From positions 1-25,433 of the forward strand of contig JBBDIO010000161.1 in NCBI GenBank assembly GCA_040880365.1: a stretch of DNA of 25,433 nucleotides, in the 5' to 3' direction. The DNA comes from JBBDIO01 sp040880365 (lineage in GTDB: Bacteria > Chloroflexota > Anaerolineae > Caldilineales > Caldilineaceae). The position numbers were made by a program, and so were the translations under genes. This document shows, piece after piece, positions 14,337-22,563 of the stretch; positions within the stretch are counted from its first letter, which is position 1; each line of letters opens with the position of its first letter. The notes under the pieces were generated by a model. It did no database searches. It saw nothing but the letters and a program-made list of their open reading frames with translations, and was not told where the DNA came from.

Positions 14337-14744
14337 ATGAGAATCAGCGAGTGTGTTGTTTTTCTGATCGTGCGCGACGGGTGTGTTCTGGTAGAACGCC
14401 GCAAATTATCGAAGTTGTTGCTGCCGGGTGTGATCGCGATTCCGGGCGGGGGCATTGAAGCCGATGAAACGCCACTCGCAGCGACCCGGCGCGAAGTGTT
14501 CGAGGAACTGAACTTGGTCGTGGCCGATGCCCAACCGATCTGCACGCTTCTGGATCGGACAGGGCTGGAGGAAATAGGCGAGGCGCGCAGGTTGCACTAT
14601 TTCTGGATCTCCGAGTGGAGCGGAGAATTTCAGGTGCATGAGGCTGACGAAATTCTTTGGGTTCGTCTCGATGAGCTTGCGCAGCTAATCTTGCATGTGG
14701 ATCGTCTGGCAATTACCGAGTATCTGCGGCTCTACCATCACTGA
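14337..14744 (+). CDS. Nudix hydrolase
   Basis: A 135-residue single-domain protein with a Nudix box at 38-60: G38-x5-E44-x7-R52-E53-V-x-E56-E57-L-N59-L. All acidic and basic positions that bind the divalent metal are present; the usual Gly before the last hydrophobic residue is Asn59. Nudix enzymes cleave nucleoside diphosphates linked to another group. LLPGVIAIPGGGIE before the box is typical. With no specificity motif outside the box the substrate is not known. GGAGA lies about 7 nt before the ATG, and the gene follows the isomerase by 15 nt. Confidence 0.92.
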   Translation: MRISECVVFLIVRDGCVLVERRKLSKLLLPGVIAIPGGGIEADETPLAATRREVFEELNLVVADAQPICTLLDRTGLEEIGEARRLHYFWISEWSGEFQVHEADEILWVRLDELAQLILHVDRLAITEYLRLYHH

Positions 14745-15113
14745 CAGGAGGAATATGTATGCCCCGCCGACCAGCGATTACCGGCCCCACCCAACAACCC
14801 GCAACCGCGGTCAAGGTTGGCGTGACATTTGCGTAGCCCGGTTGCGCCCGACCACCTACCCCGATACCGGCACGCGCATTGGAGCGGCACGCCCCCGCGT
14901 GGTATAGTGGGGACAACGTCCAACCTGAATAACAACCCAACACCACACCTGCAACATCTACACGTTTGCCCAGCGTTGCGCCTGCCACCCCACACACAGT
15001 TCGCGGTCGCCGCGTGGGGGCGCGTGGGATGGGGTCACGGTTGCAGGTTTTCGTTTACCAAAGCCGACCCGATTAGACCAGAGCCAGACCAGATAGAATA
15101 GAAAGGAGCACTC
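14745..15113 (+). other. Intergenic leader, 369 bp, with a possible micro-ORF and nested stems
   Basis: No recognised gene. AGGAGG (14746-14751) is followed 7 nt later by ATG at 14759, opening a 25-codon frame to 14836; an ATG at 14755 would open 50 codons to 14907. Neither product resembles a known protein. Further on, ACCTGCAAC (14947-14955) pairs with GTTGCAGGT (15040-15048), enclosing ACCCCA (14987-14992)/TGGGGT (15030-15035) and CGCGG (15002-15006)/CCGCG (15010-15014). A TATAGT at 14902-14907 could be a -10. The amidohydrolase follows with a clear AAAGGAG site. Confidence 0.4.
14759..14836 (+). CDS. Possible 25-codon micro-ORF with an ideal ribosome-binding site
   Basis: The frame starts MPRRPAITGPTQQ and ends VTFA before TAG. 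The only support is the perfect AGGAGG seven bases before the ATG, immediately after the Nudix stop. It has no recognisable function; it could be a leader peptide or the decayed start of a former gene. Confidence 0.2.
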   Translation: MPRRPAITGPTQQPATAVKVGVTFA

Positions 15114-15929
15114 ATGGCCTATATCGACACCCATTGCCATGCGTCGCCCCATTGGTATGAACCCGTCGAGAGCCTTTTGGCCCAAATGGACCGTCACCAC
15201 ATCGAAAAAGCGGTCCTGGTGCAACTCAACGGCCAATATAACAATACCTATCAGTTTGAATGCGTGGCCCGCTATCCCGACCGCCTGGCCTCGGTCGCGC
15301 TGGTCGATGCGACCCAGCCCGACGCCCCCGCGCAACTGGCGCGTTTGGCCGAACAGGGCGCACAGGGCGTGCGGCTGGCCGCGAATATGCGCTCGCCGGG
15401 CGATGACCCCCTTGCCATCTGGCGGCAAGCCCAAACGCTGGGCATGTCGGTCAGTTGCAGCGGCGGGGCCGACCTGTTTGCCGAACCGGCCTTTGCAGAA
15501 TTGGCCGCGGCTGTGCCCGATCTTCCCATCATCATCGAACACATGGCCTCGCTCAAAGCCAAACCCGGCGAACTGCCCCCCGCCCATCTCTGTGACCGCA
15601 TTTTCGAGTTGGCGCGCTATCCCAATCTCTATATGAAGATCCACGGGCTGGGCGAAATCTGCACGCGCAACATGCCCATCACCGAACCGTTCCCCTTCGA
15701 CCGCACCGGCATAGAGCTGTTGCGCCGCGCCTACGCTGCGTTTGGCGCCGACCGGCTCATGTGGGGCAGCGATTACCCACCCGTGAGCGGGCGCGAAGGC
15801 TATGGCAACGCGCTGCAATTGACGATGGCCGAACTGGCCGATTGTTCGCCCGCCGAACATGCCCAAATCTTTGGCGGTGTCGCCGCCCAGGTCTACGGGT
15901 TGCAAGGTTCCGGCAGCAGCGCGCAATAA
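15114..15929 (+). CDS. Amidohydrolase (COG3618-type), possible lactonase
   Basis: A 271-residue TIM-barrel metal-dependent hydrolase. DTHCHA gives the first HxH pair (His7, His9); IIIEHM supplies His143 and WGSDYPPVSG supplies Asp220, the usual last ligand. There is no carboxylated lysine motif. This set is that of the small amidohydrolase group containing 2-pyrone-4,6-dicarboxylate lactonase, L-fucono/L-rhamnono-lactonases and decarboxylases. A role in opening sugar-acid lactones would suit its neighbours but is not proven. AAAGGAG precedes ATG by about 6 nt. The NHL gene follows after 95 bp. Confidence 0.87.
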   Translation: MAYIDTHCHASPHWYEPVESLLAQMDRHHIEKAVLVQLNGQYNNTYQFECVARYPDRLASVALVDATQPDAPAQLARLAEQGAQGVRLAANMRSPGDDPLAIWRQAQTLGMSVSCSGGADLFAEPAFAELAAAVPDLPIIIEHMASLKAKPGELPPAHLCDRIFELARYPNLYMKIHGLGEICTRNMPITEPFPFDRTGIELLRRAYAAFGADRLMWGSDYPPVSGREGYGNALQLTMAELADCSPAEHAQIFGGVAAQVYGLQGSGSSAQ

Positions 15930-16024
15930 CCAGCAGCGCAGTAGACACACACCTGTAAATTGCCCAACGACCAGTCATACAACATTTCAGACAAACCGGT
16001 TGCGTTTCCAGAGGAGGAATCGAG

Positions 16025-16978
16025 ATGACCACGCTTGGCAGCGGTGCATTCGTCTATACCGAAGATTTTGAGTGGGCCAAATTGCCCGAAGGCTGGAGCT
16101 TTCGCGAGGTGGTAGATGTCGCGGTCGATGCCCAGGATCGGGTCTATGTCTTTTGTCGGGGCGAGCATCCGCTGCTTGTCTTCGAGCAGGACGGCACCTT
16201 TGTGCAATCCTGGGGCGAGGGCCTCTTTACCCGCCCCCACGGGTTGACCATCGTCAAAGACAAGGAAGACGGCGAAGTGCTCTATTGTGTAGATGACGAC
16301 GGGCACTGGATTGGCAAATTTACCAAAGACGGCAAGTTGCTTTCGCAGATTGGCGAACGCGACAAACCTGCGCCCGCGCACAGCGGAGAGCCTTTCAACC
16401 GCCCCACCAAAGTCGCGGTCGATCCCATTACCGGCGACCTCTATATCACCGATGGCTATGGCAATGCTCGCGTCCACAAATACACGCCCGAAGGCGAATA
16501 TCTCTTTTCGTGGGGCGACTATGGGCTGGAACATGCCGAATTTAACCTGCCCCACAGCGTATGTACCGGCCGCGCCGGCACGGTCTATGTGGCCGACCGG
16601 GAAAATCACCGCATCCAGCTATTCAACGACCAGGGCGGCTATATCACCCAATGGGGCAATGTCCACCGCCCCTGTGGACTCTATCTCCACAACAATCTGG
16701 CTTATGTAGGGCAACTGCCCACCCATCTGGATGTGAACGCCGACTATCCCAATCTGGGCGGCTGTGTCACCATCCACAATATGCAAGGGCGCACGCTGGC
16801 CCGGCTGGGCACCGACTTTGCCGGCGAAGGCCCCGGCCAGTTCACCGCACCCCACGGCATTGCAGTCGATTCGCGCGGCGATATCTATGTGGGCGAAGTA
16901 TCGTGGAGCGCGTGGGGGCGGCGGTTGGATCCGCCACGCCTGGCGCGTTGCTTCCGCAAACTCATCAAACAAAGCTAA
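16025..16978 (+). CDS. NHL-repeat beta-propeller protein
   Basis: A 317-residue protein made of repeated propeller blades: DVAVDAQDRVYVFCRG (about 30-46), GLTIV...VLYCVDDDGHWIGKF, KVAVDPITGDLYITDGYGNARVHKY (about 128-153), VCTGRAGTVYVADRENHRIQLF and GIAVDSRGDIYVGEVS. Blade count is about six, as in NHL proteins and the peptidyl-alpha-hydroxyglycine lyase family. There is no signal peptide, so it is probably cytoplasmic. Function is not assigned; related propellers can be lactonases, lyases or binding scaffolds. GAGGAGG lies 7 nt before the ATG, the strongest ribosome site in the cluster. A dehydrogenase gene follows after 30 bp. Confidence 0.85.
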   Translation: MTTLGSGAFVYTEDFEWAKLPEGWSFREVVDVAVDAQDRVYVFCRGEHPLLVFEQDGTFVQSWGEGLFTRPHGLTIVKDKEDGEVLYCVDDDGHWIGKFTKDGKLLSQIGERDKPAPAHSGEPFNRPTKVAVDPITGDLYITDGYGNARVHKYTPEGEYLFSWGDYGLEHAEFNLPHSVCTGRAGTVYVADRENHRIQLFNDQGGYITQWGNVHRPCGLYLHNNLAYVGQLPTHLDVNADYPNLGGCVTIHNMQGRTLARLGTDFAGEGPGQFTAPHGIAVDSRGDIYVGEVSWSAWGRRLDPPRLARCFRKLIKQS

Positions 16979-17008
16979 CACTCAGCAAGTCAACGGAAAG
17001 TCTGCATC

Positions 17009-17977
17009 ATGAAACCGAAAGTATGGACCGAAGTCCCGCTGCATCCCGATGCGCTGGCCCGTCTGCGCGCAGTCGCGCAGGTGGTCGAAGGCGGCAAGCG
17101 TGCCGAACTGCCCGGCGCGGAAATGGCTGTGATTGGCGGAAGCGCGGTCGACGCCGCGTTTATGGATGAAGCCGGCCCTAGCCTGAAACTGATTGTGCGC
17201 CACGGCGTGGGCTACAACGCGGTAGACGTGCCCGCGGCCACCGAACGCGGCATCCTGGCCGCCTATACGCCCGAAGGTCCCACCGAATGCACGGCAGAAC
17301 ACGCGGTGGGCCTCATGTTCGCCGTGGCAAAATGCATCGTCAAGGCCGACCGCTATCTGCGCAACAACACGCCCTATACCCGGGCCGATCTGCGCGGCAC
17401 CGAGCTGTTTGGGCAAACGCTGGGCGTAGTGGGCTATGGGCGCATTGGTCGCCGCGTCACCGAAATGTGCGCCCAGGGCATCCGCATGGATGTGCTCATC
17501 TACGATCCCTTTCTGCCTCAGACTTCCGAATTGCCGTCCAACGTGCGCCGAGTCGATACGCTGGAAGAGATTCTCACCCAGGCCAATTTCATCACACTGC
17601 ACACGCCGCTTTTTCCCGAAACGCACCACCTCATGGGCGAAGCGCAGTTGCGCATGATGAAACCCGACGCGATCCTGGTGAATGCCAGCCGCGGCCCGAT
17701 TATCGACGAAGCCGCGTTGATTCGCGTGCTCCAGGATGGACATCTGGCAGGCGTGGGGCTGGATGTATTCGAGATTGAACCGCCCGATCCTCAGAATCCC
17801 CTGTTGCACATGGAAAATGTGGTGGTGACGCCCCACAGCGCGTCCAACACTGTGCAGGGCAGCTATCGCATGTCTACCGGCGTGGTAGATCAGATCATCG
17901 AGGTGGCAGGCGGCCAACGACCGACCTTCCTCATCGACGACGCGGCCTGGCCGGGGCGGGTGCAGTCTGCCACCTGA
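17009..17977 (+). CDS. D-2-hydroxyacid dehydrogenase, phosphoglycerate-dehydrogenase-like
   Basis: A 322-residue D-isomer-specific 2-hydroxyacid dehydrogenase. The NAD-binding loop is GYGRIG (142-147); catalytic residues are Arg228 (NASRGPIID), Glu257 (DVFEIEPP) and His276 (TPHSAS). The VRHGVGYNAVD segment near residue 70 is the substrate-loop region of SerA-like and hydroxypyruvate/glyoxylate reductase-like members. No C-terminal ACT or ASB domain is present, so it is not a full regulated SerA. In this cluster it could reduce a small 2-keto acid, such as tartronate semialdehyde-derived hydroxypyruvate or glyoxylate. Shine-Dalgarno is modest (CGGAAAG). The aldolase gene follows by 80 bp. Confidence 0.9.
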   Translation: MKPKVWTEVPLHPDALARLRAVAQVVEGGKRAELPGAEMAVIGGSAVDAAFMDEAGPSLKLIVRHGVGYNAVDVPAATERGILAAYTPEGPTECTAEHAVGLMFAVAKCIVKADRYLRNNTPYTRADLRGTELFGQTLGVVGYGRIGRRVTEMCAQGIRMDVLIYDPFLPQTSELPSNVRRVDTLEEILTQANFITLHTPLFPETHHLMGEAQLRMMKPDAILVNASRGPIIDEAALIRVLQDGHLAGVGLDVFEIEPPDPQNPLLHMENVVVTPHSASNTVQGSYRMSTGVVDQIIEVAGGQRPTFLIDDAAWPGRVQSAT

Positions 17978-18057
17978 CCGGGACCGATTTTTCCACCGCG
18001 CATAATTAAAAAAACAACATTGTGACCAACAGCATCAGCAACGAAAGCAGCAAAATC

Positions 18058-18792
18058 ATGTCCACAGCCGCCCAATCGCTCAAGGCGCGCATCCGCAGCC
18101 GTAAACTTGTCACCGCCCTGCGCACAGATGTTGCGCTGGAGCGCAGCCAGCTGGAAACCGCGCTCGGCAAAGGCGACTATGATTTTATCTACCTGGACGG
18201 CCAGCACACCCCCTTCAGCGAGGCGCAACTGGTAGCATTCTGTGCCAATGCCGAAGCGCTGGGCCTGCCCGTGCAGCTACGCCTGCCCCACACGCGCGAC
18301 GCCTATCTGGCAGGCCGCTACTGTGACCTGGGACCGGCGTCGATTCTGGTGCCCGAAGTGATGCACGAACAGACCGTTGATGACGCAGTCACCTTCTTCT
18401 ACTATCCCCAGCAGGGACGGCGCAGTTGGGGTGGCGCAGCGCGCTTTGGCATAGGCAGCCAAAATATGGATCGCCTGGCCTACGCCGCGTGGTGGAACGA
18501 ATCGGCCGTGTTGGGTATCCAGTTGGAATCGGTCGAAGGCATCATCAACGCCCACCAGCTTGCCAGGCCCGGTGTGGATATGGTCGCCTTTGGCCCCAAC
18601 GATCTGGATTTCAACATCGAAGGTCATCCCCACTTTCCCCTGCGCACGTTCGAAGCCTGCATCCGCCATGTGGCGCAACAAATGGCCGATACCGATATCG
18701 CGCTGGGTCTCGCGATTGTAGAATCGGCCGGCGAACGCGAACGCTATGTGGATATGGGCATCACCGTTTTTCAGGAGTGGGCCAAGCCCTAG
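18058..18792 (+). CDS. HpcH/HpaI-family aldolase
   Basis: A 244-residue class II aldolase-fold protein. It shows IYLDGQHTPF with catalytic His50 (usually EH, here QH), metal ligands Glu157 (QLESVEGI) and Asp182 (FGPNDLDF), and the loop YYPQQGRRSWGG that matches the family's Y-P-P-x-G-x-R-G loop. Family members such as HpaI and GarL cleave 2-keto-3-deoxy acids to pyruvate and an aldehyde. I chose ATG 18058 because it begins the conserved protein (MSTAAQSLKARI); a GTG at 18022 is open in frame but adds a low-complexity NSISNESS tail, and neither has a strong Shine-Dalgarno. It sits between two 2-hydroxyacid dehydrogenase genes. Confidence 0.88.
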   Translation: MSTAAQSLKARIRSRKLVTALRTDVALERSQLETALGKGDYDFIYLDGQHTPFSEAQLVAFCANAEALGLPVQLRLPHTRDAYLAGRYCDLGPASILVPEVMHEQTVDDAVTFFYYPQQGRRSWGGAARFGIGSQNMDRLAYAAWWNESAVLGIQLESVEGIINAHQLARPGVDMVAFGPNDLDFNIEGHPHFPLRTFEACIRHVAQQMADTDIALGLAIVESAGERERYVDMGITVFQEWAKP

Positions 18793-18851
18793 CGTAACCT
18801 TTCCTCGATCACCAATCATTTTTCTGTATCACGAACCAAGCAAGGAATATC

Positions 18852-19820
18852 ATGCCAAAATTAGTCATCATGCCGCCGCTGAGCACTCGCCGTTCGGGGT
18901 TGGCAGAAAAGCTGGGCCAGGCGTTGCCCGAATATAGCATTGCCGCGCCGACCAACGACGAGGAGGCCGCGCGCGAGTTGGCCGATGCCGATGCCGCCTA
19001 TGGCTGGGTGCCGCCCCACTTGTTGCCCAACGCCAAGCAACTGCGCTGGCTGCAAAGCCCGCAGATTGCCCCCCCCGCCGATTTCTACTATCCCGAACTG
19101 GTGCAACATCCGGTCACTGTCACCAATCCGCGCGGCACCTTCAACGACCACATCGCCCAACACATTCTCATGTATGTGATCGCCCTGGCGCGCGGGCTGC
19201 CCTTCTACATGGACGCGCAACGCGCGCGCCGCTGGGATACCGACGCCCGCAAAAGCCAATATATCAACCTGAACCAGGCCACCGCCTTGATTGTCGGCGT
19301 GGGCGGGATTGGGCAGGAAGCCGCGCGCCTGTGCCACGCCGTGGGCATGAAGGTGGTGGGCATCGACGCGCGCTGGGAATATGATACGCCCAACGTAGAA
19401 CGCCACGGCCCCCAAGATTTGGAAGCGCTTTTGCCCACGGCCGATTTTGTGATCCTCACCATTCCCCACACGCCCGAAACCGAAGGCACCTGGGGCAAGG
19501 ATCGCTTTGCACGCATGAAATCCTCGGCCTATTTCATCAATATCGGGCGCGGGATGACCACCAAACTCGAAGAACTGACCGATGCGGTGCAACAGGGCGT
19601 CATCGCGGGCTGTGGGCTGGATGTCTACGAGATCGAGCCGCTGCCCAGCGACCACCGCCTGTGGACGCTGCCCAACGTCATCCTCACGCCGCATCTGGCG
19701 GCCAAAGGCGGCGAAGACGACATCAGCGCCCGCCAGTTCGACATTGTGGTGAATAACGCGCGCCGTTTTGCCGCGGGCGAGCCGCTGCAAAATGTTGTGG
19801 ATAAAACTGTCTGGTATTAA
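18852..19820 (+). CDS. D-2-hydroxyacid dehydrogenase (second, divergent type)
   Basis: A 322-residue protein, clearly a different subtype from the one at 17009. NAD-binding motif GVGGIG (149-154), acidic residue Asp172 ending the second strand (GIDAR), catalytic Arg233 (INIGRGMTT), Glu262 (DVYEIEP) and His281 (TPHLAAKGG). The RGTFNDHIAQHILMYVIALARG segment (94-115) matches the family's dimerisation helices. Such enzymes are annotated as glyoxylate/hydroxypyruvate reductase-like. AAGGA lies about 6 nt before the ATG. It is the last gene of the plus-strand series; a terminator follows 17 bp after its stop. Confidence 0.9.
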   Translation: MPKLVIMPPLSTRRSGLAEKLGQALPEYSIAAPTNDEEAARELADADAAYGWVPPHLLPNAKQLRWLQSPQIAPPADFYYPELVQHPVTVTNPRGTFNDHIAQHILMYVIALARGLPFYMDAQRARRWDTDARKSQYINLNQATALIVGVGGIGQEAARLCHAVGMKVVGIDARWEYDTPNVERHGPQDLEALLPTADFVILTIPHTPETEGTWGKDRFARMKSSAYFINIGRGMTTKLEELTDAVQQGVIAGCGLDVYEIEPLPSDHRLWTLPNVILTPHLAAKGGEDDISARQFDIVVNNARRFAAGEPLQNVVDKTVWY

Positions 19821-19837
19821 ACGACAGACGTAAAAAT

Positions 19838-19886
19838 GGGGGATGCAGGCCAGCGCAGCACACGCTCTTTGCCAACTGCATCCCCC
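19838..19886. terminator. Bidirectional intrinsic terminator
   Basis: GGGGGATGCAG (19838-19848) pairs perfectly with CTGCATCCCCC (19876-19886), an 11-bp stem with a 27-nt loop. GTTTTCTG follows on the plus strand and ATTTTTACG on the minus strand. It lies between the convergent dehydrogenase and mgtE genes and can end both. Confidence 0.85.
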
Positions 19887-19898
19887 GTTTTCTGTTGT

Positions 19899-21251
19899 TT
19901 AGCGCAGCCAGGCGAGGAAATAGGTTGCCAGACCGAGGAAGACGCCGAAGCCCACCATATCGTTGACGGTGGTGACAAAGATGCTGGACGCCAGGGCCGG
20001 GTCGATGCCCAGCCGTTTGAGGGTGGTGGGCACCAGCACACCGTTGATGGCCGCCACGCTCATATTGGCGAGCAGCGCAAGCCCCACCAGCAACCCCAAC
20101 ATGGGATTGCCCTTCCAATACCAGGCCACCAGTCCCATCGAAAGCCCCAGCGCAATCCCGTTGAGCAGCCCAATCACCATCTCGCGCCGCAAGACCTTCC
20201 AGGCATTGCCCAGGCTCATTTCGCCCAGAGCCAGCGACCGCACCACAATCGTCATGGTCTGATTGCCCGCATTGCCGCCCAGCGTCGCCACAATCGGCAT
20301 GAAAATCGCCAGCAGCGCGACTGTGGCAATCGTGGATTCAAAAAACGCTACCACGGTGGATGCCACAATCGCCGTGCCCATGTTCACATAGAGCCACGGC
20401 ATCCGGTTGCGCAGCGAACGGGGAACCGAGCTAAAAATATCGGAGCTGGGACCCACCTGCGCCAGGTGATAGATGTCCTCGGTGGCTTCCTCTTGCAACA
20501 CGTCTACCACATCGTCCACCGTAATCACACCCACCAAACGCCCCTCTTCATCCACCACCGGCAAGGCCAGCAAGTCATAGCGCGAAAAGAGTTCGGCCAC
20601 GGCTTCCTGATCCATATCCACGCGGATGGTAAAGACATCGCGCAGCATAATATCTTCGATAGTCTGATGGCTTTCGGCCAGAATCAAGGCCCGCAGATTT
20701 ACAATCCCAATCAGGCAATCATTGCGATCCACCACATAGAGATAGAAGACTTCTTCGGCATCGCGATAGTGCTGGCGGATAAAATCGAACGCCTCGGCGA
20801 TGGACATCTGACGGCGCAGCGCGGGCGGCGCGACATTCATAATACCGCCCGCGCTGTCTTCGGGATAGGTCAGCAGCGGCGCAACAGCTTCCGACCCTTC
20901 CATCTGATCCAGCACAGCGCTGGCATCTTGCGGCTCCAGCTCGCCCAGCAGGTCGGCAGCAGAGTCTGGCTCCATCTCATCCAGCACCGCCGCCAGATCC
21001 TGATAGTTGAAATGCTGGAGAAATTCGGCCGCGTCTTCCCCATCCATCTGATCAAAAAGCCCGGCAAGCTCTTCCGGGTCCAATTGATCCACCAGCAAGG
21101 ATTGCTGTTCCGGCTCCAGACCGGCCAGGATCTCGGCGCTGTCGGCAGGGTGCAACTCGCGCAGATAGGCCACCGCCTGCGCCAGTTCGCCCGCCACCAG
21201 CCAATCATGAACCTGGGCAATTGCGTCTTCCCGATTGATCAGCTCAGCCAT
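19899..21251 (-). CDS. mgtE: Magnesium transporter MgtE
   Basis: A 450-residue protein with the full MgtE layout: helical N domain of about 130 residues, a pair of CBS domains (about 135-260; IMNVAPPALRRQMS, IMLRDVFTIRVDMD, VGVITVDDVVDVLQ), plug helix (about 262-285) and five membrane helices. Pore signature ATLGGNAGNQ (323-331) and Asp431 in TTVNDMVGF match the Mg2+-coordinating pore region. The N and CBS domains act as cytoplasmic Mg2+ sensors that close the channel, as known for the family. The start is ATG 21251: AAGGA is 6 nt upstream. The frame opens further upstream but overlaps the glycosyltransferase, whose stop TGA lies inside ATGGCTGA, giving an 8-bp overlap that suggests translational coupling. 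Confidence 0.95.
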   Translation of the reverse strand: MAELINREDAIAQVHDWLVAGELAQAVAYLRELHPADSAEILAGLEPEQQSLLVDQLDPEELAGLFDQMDGEDAAEFLQHFNYQDLAAVLDEMEPDSAADLLGELEPQDASAVLDQMEGSEAVAPLLTYPEDSAGGIMNVAPPALRRQMSIAEAFDFIRQHYRDAEEVFYLYVVDRNDCLIGIVNLRALILAESHQTIEDIMLRDVFTIRVDMDQEAVAELFSRYDLLALPVVDEEGRLVGVITVDDVVDVLQEEATEDIYHLAQVGPSSDIFSSVPRSLRNRMPWLYVNMGTAIVASTVVAFFESTIATVALLAIFMPIVATLGGNAGNQTMTIVVRSLALGEMSLGNAWKVLRREMVIGLLNGIALGLSMGLVAWYWKGNPMLGLLVGLALLANMSVAAINGVLVPTTLKRLGIDPALASSIFVTTVNDMVGFGVFLGLATYFLAWLR

Positions 21252-22446
21252 TCTGTCCTTGCTTTCCCAAGCGGCGATAATAGTCCAGCACTTGCGGCTT
21301 GATGTGGGCACGGTTGGCACGCTGTTCTACAAGTTTGCGATTTTGAATCGCGGCACTGCGCACCAGATCATCGTCCTGCAACGCGCGGGTCAGGGCCTCT
21401 GCCTGCAAATTGGGATACAAGGCATGGGCCAGCAGACCGTTTTTGCCGTCTTCGATCCACTCCTGGATCGATTCGATGGGCGACATAATGGGCAATGCCC
21501 CGCTTGCCATCGCTTCCAGCATAGCCAGGGGCGTGCCATCGGTCAGTGAGGGGGCCATCACGATCCGGCTGCTCCGCATCATCGCCAAAACCTCGTCATG
21601 CGCCAACATGTCGTGCATCACAATTTTTCGGCGCAGACTGGCGGGCAACAGCTGCACGGCCACTTTGACATCGGACGACACGCGCAACATGTGGATTGTA
21701 TAGTCTGCCAACAGCGGCTCACACATTTTCAGGGCTTCCAGCAAGGGCAAAGTCTTGTTATACATATTGTCATAGGCCTTGGGCACCAGAATATTCCGGC
21801 GGGCAGCAGGGTCCATCTCGCCGGCAGTGATGCGCCCCAGGTCCAGGCCGCCCGTCGCGGGCATGGCCGCCTCGAAAGCGACCTTGCCGGCATCCAGACC
21901 ACATTCGCGCGCCAGGCGAATATCGCGCAAACAATCGCCAAAATAGCCATCACACGCCTGCAAATAGGTCTCCAGCATTTGGCGTTTGGGTGGCAGGTGT
22001 ACACCCCAGTTGATATCGGTGCCCCATGTAGAAATCACCCAGCGCGGACGTTGCGCCGGATCCAGGCCCTCCAGTGCCTTGCCTACCATCGGCGTACCAA
22101 AGTCGAAGGCAAGACTGTGTATAATATGCGGACGCCAGCGGCGCACGATCCGGCGCAACCAGTGCAGATTGAGATTGTAGCGTTTATATAGAAAACGCAG
22201 AGGATAGCCAAAAAGCTTGTGCCGGGGAACCAGCCAATGGACCTTGGCGGGCTTGTCATCGCGCGGCTGGTGCAAACTATAGGTAGGAAACTGCCAGGCA
22301 AGTGAATTAAAAGCACTCTCAAACGGCACAGGAAAAGCGTAGAGACGCACATCAAATTCGTCTTGTCCCGCGAGCAAATCCATCCATTCCTGGGTGTGCA
22401 CCACATTCGCAAAACCCACAAACAATATACGCACTTTTTCTGTCAT
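21244..22446 (-). CDS. Glycosyltransferase, GT-B fold (family 4-like)
   Basis: A 400-residue protein. N-terminal nucleotide-fold strand KVRILFVGFANVVHTQEW; middle STWGTDINW (139-147); C-terminal donor-site segment IVMAPSLTDGTPLAMLEAMASGALPI (about 295-320) followed by IESIQEWIEDGKNGLL. The EAMASG-type motif is where Glu residues bind the nucleotide-sugar in GT4 retaining enzymes. Acceptor and donor are unknown; capsule or lipid glycosylation is a typical role. AGGTGA is about 5 nt before ATG 22446. Its stop overlaps the mgtE start by 8 bp on the same strand. Confidence 0.88.
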   Translation of the reverse strand: MTEKVRILFVGFANVVHTQEWMDLLAGQDEFDVRLYAFPVPFESAFNSLAWQFPTYSLHQPRDDKPAKVHWLVPRHKLFGYPLRFLYKRYNLNLHWLRRIVRRWRPHIIHSLAFDFGTPMVGKALEGLDPAQRPRWVISTWGTDINWGVHLPPKRQMLETYLQACDGYFGDCLRDIRLARECGLDAGKVAFEAAMPATGGLDLGRITAGEMDPAARRNILVPKAYDNMYNKTLPLLEALKMCEPLLADYTIHMLRVSSDVKVAVQLLPASLRRKIVMHDMLAHDEVLAMMRSSRIVMAPSLTDGTPLAMLEAMASGALPIMSPIESIQEWIEDGKNGLLAHALYPNLQAEALTRALQDDDLVRSAAIQNRKLVEQRANRAHIKPQVLDYYRRLGKQGQNG

Positions 22447-22496
22447 AAATCACCTGTCAAAAAACAAAAACCTCTATGTCACGCCGCAAACGCATA

Positions 22497-22519
22497 CACG
22501 CCGGCGCATTGCCGGCGTG
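22497..22519 (-). terminator. Hairpin after the ABC operon
   Basis: CACGCCGGC (22497-22505) and GCCGGCGTG (22511-22519) form a perfect 9-bp stem with a 5-nt loop, 45 bp past the ATPase stop (minus). A U-rich tract occurs only further on (GGTTTTTGTTTTTT near 22477-22458), so termination efficiency is uncertain. The same region leads into the glycosyltransferase. Confidence 0.45.
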
Positions 22520-22563
22520 CCCGATATTTTGAGATTCTATTCTTATTCGGGGCAAAACATGCC

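Noticed and set aside
14881..14935. tRNA-like stretch GGTATAGTGGGGAC
   Set aside because: No acceptor stem, T-loop or anticodon arm can be fitted around it.
19836..21302. 488-codon plus-strand open frame rich in His and Gln
   Set aside because: Exact antisense of mgtE, whose CBS and pore motifs are unmistakable.
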